The notes under the pieces were generated by a model that was given only the letters and a program-made list of their open reading frames with translations, did not search any database and was not told where the DNA came from. A stretch of DNA of 64,000 nt from contig NZ_JONL01000001.1 in the NCBI RefSeq assembly GCF_000711735.1, forward strand, positions 868,001 through 932,000. The letters are read 5' to 3'. Origin of the DNA: Maridesulfovibrio frigidus DSM 17176 (GTDB taxonomy: Bacteria; Desulfobacterota; Desulfovibrionia; Desulfovibrionales; Desulfovibrionaceae). Positions 56,934 to 64,000 of this stretch are shown piece after piece. A program made the translations under genes and the position numbers. Numbering within the stretch: position 1 is the first letter of the stretch; each line of letters starts with the position of its first letter.

Positions 56934-57227
56934 CTATTTCAGTTCTCGCTCAATTTCAGTCAGCTCGGAAATAATTAAAAGTGAATCGGCACTGCTCTTA
57001 TATGTATTTGCCCAGCGGGCGAGCTGATTCAGATTGTTACCAATACAGGCAAGATGAAGCAGCTTTTCTCTTTCTATTTTGGTGCGACGCACTCTGGTTT
57101 GCCCGAGGCGAACTCGCACAAAATCAGCGAGACTCATGCCGCATTCATCGGCTAGTGCAAGAATGGTTTTTTTGTCTTGTGGACTCACTCGCAACGAGAG
57201 GTGTTTTGTTTTTTTGGCATTATTCAT
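56934..57227 (-). CDS. mobC: Mobilization accessory protein MobC
   Basis: 97 residues from ATG 57227 (GTG 57251 is an alternative, nearer the GGAGGG). KTKHLSLRVSPQDKKTILAL is the ribbon-helix-helix DNA-binding start, and LHLACIGNNLNQLARWANTY is the MobC signature. It helps open oriT for the relaxase. Its start overlaps the stop of the truncated DUF3987 gene, and mobA follows after 3 bp. Confidence 0.88.
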   Translation of the reverse strand: MNNAKKTKHLSLRVSPQDKKTILALADECGMSLADFVRVRLGQTRVRRTKIEREKLLHLACIGNNLNQLARWANTYKSSADSLLIISELTEIERELK

Positions 57228-57846
57228 ATGTATTTCGTAACCCTCCGCCACCTTCAGGCTTCATCTCATCAAGCCATATATTTTTGCTAGCAAGGAGGTT
57301 GTTCAGGGCAACAGTCATTTTCTTTTTCGAGATGTGATTTCCGAAAAACTTATACAGCCCCGAAGTGTCCAAACTTCCGCCCGACTCCTCCAAAGCTTCT
57401 AAAATTTTCTGACATGTCGAATCTGTTTCCATGTCCGCAAAAATAAACTGCGCAGACTGTTCGCAAAAATCCCAAAGCGAAAGCGCAGCCCTTAGATGAG
57501 AAAGTTCAACACTCTCACATCCATCAAGCAGGGCATAAATTAAAGCTATGCGCCTGACATACGCTTCTGATCTATTAAGGACTGAGCCAAGAAGATCTGC
57601 CCGTTCTTTTGCAAGGAATGGATAGATGTCTCCCCACTCTTTTTTTGCTTCAGGACTGAAATCCATCTGAGAACGTGACTTTGATAATTTTAGAAGGGAG
57701 ATCAGTTTATCTTGAAATTGTTTCACCATCGAAACGTTGAGCGGCTCGGGGAATGGAATTAGCTTTGTTCTGCGAACGCAGAGCCATAAAAAGCGGTTTG
57801 CAAAGCCGTTAAATATCTCGACTCGGTCAAGACGAGCGTAAACCAA
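57220..57846 (-). pseudogene. Truncated DUF3987 (plasmid/phage primase-helicase type) gene, C-terminal part
   Basis: About 208 residues remain (DRVEIFNGFANRFLWLCVRR, then the helical LLGSVLNRSEAYVRRIALIYALLDG and a winged-helix end). This matches the C-terminal third of DUF3987 proteins. The ATPase part that should precede it is missing; upstream sequence (57847 on) is unrelated and the first possible start has no ribosome-binding site. So the element's replication gene is broken here, while mob genes downstream are intact. Confidence 0.75.
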
Positions 57847-58031
57847 TAATTTAGCTCATAATCATATTGCTTTATCCATAGAGAGGAGTATAAATTTGAT
57901 CATGTGTTCAGATGATAATAGAGGGTTAACTTTCATGTTTTACGGTTTTATATATAACTGGAACAACAGATGCCCCCTACAAATCCAAGACTTTTATACA
58001 TTATAATATTACAAACCTAAAGGAATCACAC

Positions 58032-58529
58032 ATGCGCAAATTCGTAGTTTCTACACTTCTCGTTCTTTCTTTCACAGTTCTGTTTGCCCTTCCAGTCATT
58101 GCAGATGCCCCTGTTAAAACACTGCCAGGCAATATAACCCTAGCACAGTCTCAGAAGATTCTGGCAGCTGGAATCAAGAAAGCCGAAGAAATTAAAGTGC
58201 CTATGAATATCGCCATTGTTGATGCTGGCGGTAACCTCAAAGCTTTCTACCGACAGGAAGACGCCTTCATCGGCAGCATTGATATCTCCATTAAAAAAGC
58301 TGTCACTGCCCGCTACTTTAATATGTCTACCCGAACCCTCGGTTCCGTTTCCCAAGTAGGCAAATCTCTCTACGGTATTGAAGTCAGTAATGATGGTTTG
58401 ATTCTCTTTGCTGGCGGTATACCATTGGTGGATAAGAACAATGTCATCATAGGCGCAATCGGAGTCAGCGGTGGTAGTGTGGATGAAGACGAATCTGTGG
58501 CGATAGCAGGAGCTGCAGTTATCAAATAG
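58032..58529 (+). CDS. Periplasmic GlcG/HbpS-family protein
   Basis: 165 residues, AAAGGAA upstream. Signal peptide ending IADA (about residue 26), then a GlcG/HbpS domain (MNIAIVDAGGNLKAFYRQED, TRTLGSVSQVGKSLYGIE, IIGAIGVSGGSVDEDE). Related to the cytoplasmic protein at 30867 but exported, like HbpS itself, which binds heme outside the cell. Single gene within the island region, so probably acquired. Function unknown. Confidence 0.88.
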   Translation: MRKFVVSTLLVLSFTVLFALPVIADAPVKTLPGNITLAQSQKILAAGIKKAEEIKVPMNIAIVDAGGNLKAFYRQEDAFIGSIDISIKKAVTARYFNMSTRTLGSVSQVGKSLYGIEVSNDGLILFAGGIPLVDKNNVIIGAIGVSGGSVDEDESVAIAGAAVIK

Positions 58530-58939
58530 GTTACTACTTGACTTAGCTGGCTGACAGGTCATGGGGAATAATAGAGCTCTCTCTTTGAGCCATCGACTAG
58601 ATTGTATAGCTAAATTGTTTTCGGGAAATGTCATATTAATCGGTTGAAAAGATTAAATTAGTAAAGGCCAGTCCTGTTATGGGGCTGGCCTTTTTGTTTT
58701 ATTCTATAGAAAGCTAGAAGGTATAATAAATTTAATATGCCACCACCTGCAAGTATTTTCAAATGCATCTGTATAAAATAGCTTCCAGAGTTTCCGATAA
58801 TGAAAATTCTTTCCATACTATTTTGCTCGTTTCTGACAGTTAAATATTTTGTGTAAAAAAATTGTATTTGACGGGTTAATTTATTTTCTTATAAATAAAT
58901 GACAACGTTTTTTAACCAATTAAACTCTTAAGAATTTTT
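58530..58939. other. Intergenic region, 410 bp
   Basis: Contains an integrase-tail terminator copy at 58637-58693 (ATCGGTTGAAAAGATTAAAT then the hairpin), like the sequence after integrase remnants 1, 2 and 4, but without the coding end. The rest is very AT-rich and includes the yaaA promoter. Confidence 0.6.
58663..58693 (+). terminator. Integrase-type terminator, orphan copy
   Basis: AAAGGCCAG pairs with CTGGCCTTT with T-run after; the flank matches the region following the other integrase remnants. It may now terminate the GlcG/HbpS gene. Confidence 0.8.
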
Positions 58940-59602
58940 ATGAAAACTATTATCTTAATTCCACCATCTGAGGGTAAGGCTGATGGTGGAAAGAATCATC
59001 CTCTACAGTCTGTATCGAGTATTGCTGCGGACTTAATTGAAGCGATTAAAGAAGCTGATCCTAAAAAGCTATATGGTCTTAAGGAAAAGGCACTCGAGAA
59101 AGCAATTACTGTAAATAAGGAACTCTTAAGTTCAAAAACAATGCCTGCAATTGAACGATATACAGGTGTTGTTTATGACGCTATTGATTACCAAACTTTG
59201 AAAAATAAATCTGACTTTGATAAAAAAGTTGTAATTGTATCAGGGTTATTTGGTCTTGTCAGACCTATTAATTTGATTCCTAACTATCGTTTGAAGATTG
59301 ATAAATTAAAGGCTGCCAAGTTATGGGTAACTTCCAATTCAGAGCAATTAAAAGATAAATTTGTTATTGATTTATTACCGCAAGCACACAAGAAAGCTGT
59401 GAAATATGATAATGGAATCGAGGTTGAATTTGTCCTAAAAAAGGCAGGGAAAAAGATGCCTGCAGGTCACCAAGGAAAGCACATTAAAGGTCGATTTGTC
59501 AGGTGGCTTATTGAAAAAAACATCACTGACCCAAAGCATTTTAATGATTTTAATGAAGAAGGCTATAAGTGGACTGGTGAAATTTTCTTAAAGGAAGTTT
59601 AG
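58940..59602 (+). CDS. yaaA: YaaA-family peroxide stress protein
   Basis: 220 residues matching the YaaA/DUF328 family: IILIPPSEGKADGG at the N-terminus, RYTGVVYDAIDYQTL, VVIVSGLFGLVRPINLIPNYRLKI and a C-terminal HIKGRFVRWL. E. coli YaaA lowers free iron under hydrogen peroxide stress and binds DNA. A little shorter than the usual 240-260 residues. Codon use is visibly more AT-rich than that of the flanking chemoreceptor and mob genes, which together with the integrase remnant immediately after its stop suggests recent acquisition. Confidence 0.87.
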   Translation: MKTIILIPPSEGKADGGKNHPLQSVSSIAADLIEAIKEADPKKLYGLKEKALEKAITVNKELLSSKTMPAIERYTGVVYDAIDYQTLKNKSDFDKKVVIVSGLFGLVRPINLIPNYRLKIDKLKAAKLWVTSNSEQLKDKFVIDLLPQAHKKAVKYDNGIEVEFVLKKAGKKMPAGHQGKHIKGRFVRWLIEKNITDPKHFNDFNEEGYKWTGEIFLKEV

Positions 59603-59611
59603 TATTGGCAA

Positions 59612-59695
59612 CCGACGAAGATGACAGCAGACGTATATTGCCATGCTCATAAGTGTGAGAAGGTGCGTGCGGTTAGTTTGTTGCCGACATTGTAG
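59612..59695 (+). pseudogene. Tyrosine recombinase 3' end, remnant 4
   Basis: KMTADVYCHAHKCEKVRAVS then LLPTL-stop, in a single frame, starting about 10 bp after the yaaA stop. The cleanest of the recombinase tails; remnants 1 and 2 are shifted versions of it. Confidence 0.82.
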
Positions 59696-59728
59696 TCGTC
59701 TTGATCGGCTGAAAAGATTAAATTAGTG

Positions 59729-59757
59729 AAGGCCAGTCCTGTTATGAGGCTGGCCTT
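59729..59757 (+). terminator. Terminator behind integrase remnant 4
   Basis: AAGGCCAG pairs with CTGGCCTT, T-rich after. Confidence 0.8.
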
Positions 59758-60090
59758 TTGCTTTGTTCTGCAAACTTTTGAACTCATAAGTTAAGTGATC
59801 AACCAGCTATTTTAACGACAAAGCAAGCTCACTCCACTTACCCATCAAAAAATGAATAAGTACAATTATTTATTATCTTTCCTTATAAGCAAATTCCACC
59901 GTCTTTTTAAGCATTTTCATCCTACCTAAGAATAATTAACGACAAAAATGTAGTTTATCTTGTCACAAACCTTGTACTATTTTATACCTAGTATTCAGAG
60001 GCATCATTGCTAGAGAGCCGTTTTGCATATCATGCTGCAACAACGTCCTAATATGCAAAGCTCATCAACTTTTTAGAGGGAAGGGGAAAC

Positions 60091-62928
60091 GTGCTGAACA
60101 TTAACAACATAAAAATGAAGCCAAAGTTAATTATGGTCATGCTCATAGCTGGGCTCATTCCGCTTATTTTAACGGGATGGTGGGGAAGTCGGCTAGCTAG
60201 TGACGCTTTGATGGAGAAATCCTTTGGACAACTTGAATCTATGCGGGGTGTTAAAAAAGCACAAATTGAAAACTTCTTTGCAGAACGCAAAGGAGACATG
60301 GGAGTTCTAACGGAAACTGTGGCGGTTTTACGAAAGGAAGCCATGGACGCCCTTCAGGCTCAACGCGATATTAAACGCGACCAAATTTCTAGATTTTTTA
60401 ATGAGCGTATTGGTGATGCTAAAGTTTTAGCTGATAACCCCTTTATCCAAGCTGCATCTGGAGATCTCCAGAACGCTTTTGCCTATGCCGGGCAAGTAAA
60501 AGGCATGGGAAATGGTCAATATCAAGCTTCAGGCGAATATAAAGCCATTCATGATCGTTATTTTCAAACATTTAAAAACTACATGGATGAATATGGCTAC
60601 TACGACGTGTTTCTCTTAGACCCTGTTAATGGAGACGTCGTGTTTTCTGTAACGAAAGAGCCAGACTTTGGGCAACGCACCAAAGATGTGGACTCTTCCC
60701 TTCGCGATGTTTGGAGAACTGCAGCAAATAAAGGTAAAACGGCCTTATCCGATATGAAACCATATGCAGCTAGTGGTGGAACCCCTGCACAGTTTGTAGC
60801 ATCTCCCATTAAAGAGAATGGAAAGGTCGTCGGGATTGTTGCCATGCAAATATCTAATGACGCCATCAATACAATAATGGGTGAACGCTCAGGCTTGGGA
60901 GAAACTGGTGAAACCTATCTCGTGGGTCCAGACATGTTGATGCGGTCGGATTCATTTCTTGATCCAACCCACCACTCGGTCATAGCGTCATTTAAAAATC
61001 CAGCAAAAGGCTCAGCTGAAACAGAAGCTGTTCGCATGGCATTGAGCGGCAAGACTGGAGCAGAAGTCATTCTAGACTATAATGGTAATCCAGTTCTTTC
61101 AGCATATTCTCCGGTGAAAATTGGCGACACGACTTGGGCAGTACTTGGAGAAATTGATGTAGCTGAGGCATTCAGCCCCAAAGACGCCAAGGGCGGGGAG
61201 TTTTTTAAGAAGTATCAGGAAATGTATGGCTATTATGACCTTTTTCTCATCAACCCAGATGGGTATGTCTTCTATACGGCGACTAAAGAAGCAGACTATC
61301 AGACCAACATGGTCAATGGTAAGTATAAGAACTCAGACTTAGGTAAGCTGGTGCGGCAAGTATTGGATTCTAAAGGCTATGGTTTGGCTGACTTTGCACC
61401 ATATGCACCAAGTAATGATGCTCCTTGTGCTTTTATTGCCCAGCCAGTGGTGCATAATGGAAAGACTGAACTAGTTGTCGCCTTACAGCTTTCGCTAGAA
61501 TCCATCAATAGCATTATGCAACAGCGTGAAGGCATGGGAGAGAGTGGTGAAACCTATTTGGTTGGGCCTGATTTGCTGATGCGTTCAGATTCATTTCTTG
61601 ATCCAACGAAACACTCCGTAGCTGCATCATTTGCCGGTAATGTCCAAAACAATGGAGTAGATACTGAAGCGGCTAGATTAGCGAACAACGGAGAGACAGG
61701 AGATAAAATTATTCTGGACTACAACGGGAATCCAGTACTCTCTTCTTTTACTCAGGTAGACATTGGAGATGGTAAAAAGTGGGCTCTAATTGCAGAAATA
61801 GATGAGGCTGAAATAATGGAGCCAGTAAACGCTCTAGTTTCTTCTATAGCAGTCGTGGGTTTGATTATGGCAATATTAATCACTGGTTTTGCCTTATTCC
61901 TCGCAAACAGTATCGCCAAGCCTCTTATTGAGGGTGTGCGTTTAGCGAGAGCTGTCGCCAGTGGCGATTTGAATGCGACCACAAACACTCGCCAAGACGA
62001 TGAGGTTGGGCAACTCGCCGATGCCCTCTCTGACATGGTAGCGAAGCTTCGAGAAATCGTTGGTGACGTTCAAAATGCAACAGAAAACGTTAGCTCTGGA
62101 AGCGAAGAACTATCTGCAACCTCTGAAAGTCTTTCTCAGGGTTCGACTGAACAGGCCGCATCCGTTGAGGAAGTATCAGCCAGTTTAGAAGAGATGGCTG
62201 CTAACATCAGACAAAGTGCTGAAAATGCACAGGCTACCGAAAAGATAGCCATAGGATCTGCTCAAGGAGCATCTAAAAGTGGTGATGCAGTTGGCGAAAC
62301 CGTAACTGCAATGAAGAGCATTGCCGAAAAGATCTCCATAATTGAGGAAATCGCTCGGCAAACTAATCTGTTAGCTTTGAATGCCGCCATTGAAGCTGCA
62401 CGCGCAGGTGAACATGGTAAGGGATTTGCGGTTGTTGCAGCTGAAGTTCGTAAGCTTGCAGAGCGAAGTGGACTTGCCGCGTCTGAGATCAGCGAACTCT
62501 CGACTTCTAGTGTTGAGGTTGCTGAAATGGCAGGAGAGATGCTCTCCCAATTGGTTCCTGATATTCAGAAGACGGCTGAATTAGTGCAGGAAATAACCGC
62601 TTCTAGCACTGAGCTGGACGCAGGTGCATCGCAAGTAAATAAAGCCGTCCAACAACTGGATCAGGTAATTCAGACAAATGCGACAGCATCTGAGGAAATG
62701 GCTGCGACTTCTGAAGAACTCTCCAGTCAGGCGCAACAGCTGCAAGCTACAATGGGCTATTTTTATATGAATGGTTCACCAACCCATAAAGCTATCACGG
62801 CTGGTCCTGTTTCGCAGAAGCGTTTACCACAGCCTCAATCACCTGCAGCACCGAAGCGTGGACAGACTGATACGGGGATGTCTTTAAATATGGGAATGAC
62901 TGATGACGATGGATTTGAGAGTTTTTAA
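60091..62928 (+). CDS. Methyl-accepting chemotaxis protein with duplicated periplasmic sensor and C-terminal pentapeptide
   Basis: 945 residues from a GTG at 60091 with AAGGGG five bases upstream. Membrane segment (about 12-32), a long periplasmic region, membrane segment near 580-605, HAMP, full MCP domain. The periplasmic part holds two homologous units of about 210 residues each: [20 protein letters not shown] and [20 protein letters not shown] start them, and [19 protein letters not shown] / [19 protein letters not shown] recur. There is also a short N-terminal helical duplication ([30 protein letters not shown]). The C-terminus DDDGFESF ends in the pentapeptide GFESF. Lies between integrase remnant 4 and att copy D. 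Confidence 0.92.
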   Translation: MLNINNIKMKPKLIMVMLIAGLIPLILTGWWGSRLASDALMEKSFGQLESMRGVKKAQIENFFAERKGDMGVLTETVAVLRKEAMDALQAQRDIKRDQISRFFNERIGDAKVLADNPFIQAASGDLQNAFAYAGQVKGMGNGQYQASGEYKAIHDRYFQTFKNYMDEYGYYDVFLLDPVNGDVVFSVTKEPDFGQRTKDVDSSLRDVWRTAANKGKTALSDMKPYAASGGTPAQFVASPIKENGKVVGIVAMQISNDAINTIMGERSGLGETGETYLVGPDMLMRSDSFLDPTHHSVIASFKNPAKGSAETEAVRMALSGKTGAEVILDYNGNPVLSAYSPVKIGDTTWAVLGEIDVAEAFSPKDAKGGEFFKKYQEMYGYYDLFLINPDGYVFYTATKEADYQTNMVNGKYKNSDLGKLVRQVLDSKGYGLADFAPYAPSNDAPCAFIAQPVVHNGKTELVVALQLSLESINSIMQQREGMGESGETYLVGPDLLMRSDSFLDPTKHSVAASFAGNVQNNGVDTEAARLANNGETGDKIILDYNGNPVLSSFTQVDIGDGKKWALIAEIDEAEIMEPVNALVSSIAVVGLIMAILITGFALFLANSIAKPLIEGVRLARAVASGDLNATTNTRQDDEVGQLADALSDMVAKLREIVGDVQNATENVSSGSEELSATSESLSQGSTEQAASVEEVSASLEEMAANIRQSAENAQATEKIAIGSAQGASKSGDAVGETVTAMKSIAEKISIIEEIARQTNLLALNAAIEAARAGEHGKGFAVVAAEVRKLAERSGLAASEISELSTSSVEVAEMAGEMLSQLVPDIQKTAELVQEITASSTELDAGASQVNKAVQQLDQVIQTNATASEEMAATSEELSSQAQQLQATMGYFYMNGSPTHKAITAGPVSQKRLPQPQSPAAPKRGQTDTGMSLNMGMTDDDGFESF

Positions 62929-62958
62929 CAGCCCTACACACTCACTTTAATCAGCCAA

Positions 62959-62985
62959 GAGCGGTGGTCCTTGGGGCCGCCGCTC
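62959..62985 (+). terminator. Possible terminator of the chemoreceptor gene
   Basis: GAGCGGTGG pairs with CCGCCGCTC; no T-run, so perhaps a weak or Rho-assisted site. Confidence 0.5.
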
Positions 62986-63036
62986 ATACCATAAATTTGT
63001 TACCACCCGTCATGTTGCAGATTTTTTTTAAAATCA

Positions 63037-63071
63037 AAAAGCTCACTTGTTTATGACAGGTGAGCTTTTTA
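63037..63071 (+). terminator. Strong intrinsic terminator
   Basis: AAAAAGCTCACTTGT pairs with ACAGGTGAGCTTTTT. Confidence 0.88.
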
Positions 63072-63149
63072 TATGTTAAATCTACTTCTGAACATCTGTA
63101 TAACTTATAGTACTAAGCTAGAATTGAATCTTAGAATCGACAATGGATA

Positions 63150-63300
63150 ATTTCAAAATGTTATCCAATTGTTATCCACGCGGTTATCCACACAAAAAAA
63201 CCGACTAAGCTTTTACGCCTAATCGGTTAGTTTTATTCACAAAAAGTGGTGGAGCTGGAGGGAATCGAACCCACGGCCTATTGAATGCCATTCAAAAACA
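63150..63300 (-). repeat. Att copy D: tmRNA (ssrA) 3'-end sequence next to the integrase
   Basis: Minus strand at 63278-63247 reads AGGCCGTGGGTTCGATTCCC then TCCAGCTCCACCA: the T-arm and acceptor end with CCA typical of tmRNA. The rest of an ssrA gene is absent on the upstream side, so this is an attachment-site copy, not a working gene. The flanking core TTTCAAAATGTTATCC is shared with repeats A, B and C. Confidence 0.75.
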
Positions 63301-63452
63301 GACACGTTGATTTTTACCACAAATACTACTATAACCACCTGATACATTGACTAATTTAAAAAAGTAAGCTTCACTTATGTTCACAACTTATCACACTATT
63401 AAACATAAAAAGTGGTGGAAAAGTGGTGTATTTTTAAAACAGGAGTTTTCAG

Positions 63453-64000
63453 ATGGGTTATAATTGGCAGCCATCCCAAAAATTCAAAGGCGTTCGATTT
63501 CATCAACATGAAAGCCGAAAGCATGGCGTTAAATTCGACCGACTTTACGGCATACGTTACCAGCTAGGAGGCAAGCGATACGAACATGTACTCGGCTGGA
63601 TTTCTGAAGGATGGACTGAAGAAAAAGTTGGGCTTGAACTTGCTGATATCAAACTTCAGTATAAGAAAGGCGAAAAGATTGTATCCCTGAAAGATAAGCG
63701 AGTAGAAGCAAAGCGAAAAAAAGAAGAGGAAGAAGTTAAACAAGTGACCTTCTCCTCCTTTTGGGAACAAAGCTACTGGCCAGCGCAAAGCTACAAGTCT
63801 AGCGGATCTCTCGGAGCTGAATCGGCACTCTATAGACACTGGATATGCCCACAAATTGGCAAGACGCAACTTATCAGGCTTGAACCGAAAAATGTTGAGA
63901 AAGTATCTTCTGCCATGTTTGCGAAAAACCGAAACCCTGCCACCGTTAAGTATGCTCTGGCGGTAATCTCACAAGTCTGGAATCTCGCTAAAAGAGACGG
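63453..64000 (+). CDS. Phage-type tyrosine integrase, N-terminal part (runs off the right edge)
   Basis: 182 codons visible from the ATG at 63453 with AGGAG upstream. An N-terminal arm-binding region (KFDRLYGIRYQLGGKRYEHV) is followed by a charged coiled coil and the core-binding (SAM-like) domain (ALYRHWICPQIGKTQLIRL, ATVKYALAVISQVWNLAKR). The catalytic domain lies beyond the window. It adjoins the tmRNA-like att copy at 63247, the usual arrangement for an island integrase that targets ssrA, and is the functional relative of the integrase remnants at 46, 52-53 and 59.6 kb. Confidence 0.88.
   Translation, partial: MGYNWQPSQKFKGVRFHQHESRKHGVKFDRLYGIRYQLGGKRYEHVLGWISEGWTEEKVGLELADIKLQYKKGEKIVSLKDKRVEAKRKKEEEEVKQVTFSSFWEQSYWPAQSYKSSGSLGAESALYRHWICPQIGKTQLIRLEPKNVEKVSSAMFAKNRNPATVKYALAVISQVWNLAKRD

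Noticed and set aside
63240-63310. A complete tRNA gene
   Set aside because: The T-arm and acceptor end are present, but no D-arm, 5' acceptor strand or normal anticodon arm can be fitted; the end matches tmRNA better.

Overview
The window looks like chromosome of a marine sulfate-reducing member of the Desulfovibrionaceae (Desulfovibrio/Maridesulfovibrio type). Reasons: a 218-residue siroheme protein of the D. vulgaris assimilatory-type sulfite reductase kind, a dense set of chemoreceptors and multidomain sensor kinases, an oxygen-independent glycyl radical enzyme operon, a molybdate uptake and storage pair, and an apparent selenoprotein. The genus is an inference. No rRNA, complete tRNA or CRISPR array was seen.

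Layout. 1-18.4 kb is a signalling region. It holds a membrane fusion protein fragment coupled to a diguanylate cyclase with four tandem periplasmic binding domains, three chemoreceptors, the small sulfite reductase, a hybrid kinase with HPt, and an unusual HTH-PAS-pseudokinase-receiver protein. 18.8-27.3 kb holds metabolic and regulatory genes: an ArsC/Spx-like gene whose catalytic Cys codon is UGA (probable selenocysteine), a TiaS-like protein, a PadR regulator with a divergent small gene, a molybdenum storage protein homologue next to a MOT1-type molybdate permease, a cupin/AraC/radical-SAM group and a secreted protein.

27.4-36.1 kb is a diol-dehydratase module. A minus-strand operon encodes a membrane protein, a GlcG/HbpS protein, a glycyl radical enzyme and its activase. 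A divergent two-component system follows: a PocR-domain kinase and an NtrC-type sigma-54 activator. 36.6-39.9 kb has a solute-binding protein and a convergent CHASE-PAS kinase. 40.1-44.4 kb is a tight three-gene operon with an unusual mix: an E1/ThiF-like adenylating enzyme, a GNAT-like protein, and a fusion of a degenerate RsbW-like ATPase with a GNAT-like middle and a HisC-like PLP aminotransferase. I could not match it to a known pathway.

44.4-64 kb looks like repeated integration of related elements. Integrase 3' ends with the same stop-terminator arrangement recur at 46.1, 52.2 and 59.6 kb, and a frameshifted integrase lies at 52.5-53.1 kb. Repeats carrying a tmRNA (ssrA) 3'-end sequence recur at 54.6, 55.4 and 63.2 kb, and an intact integrase starts at 63.45 kb and runs off the edge. 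Cargo between the scars includes a globin-coupled diguanylate cyclase (at the left edge), an HD-GYP response regulator with two kinases, an orphan betaine-type binding protein, a ColE1-like mobilization module (mobC, mobA with mobB nested in another frame), a truncated DUF3987 gene, a periplasmic GlcG/HbpS protein, YaaA and a fourth chemoreceptor.

Three of the four chemoreceptors end in an x-F-x-x-F pentapeptide on a flexible tail, as expected for tethering CheR/CheB. Cyclic-di-GMP enzymes (two GGDEF, one HD-GYP) and periplasmic ligand-binding domains recur throughout.
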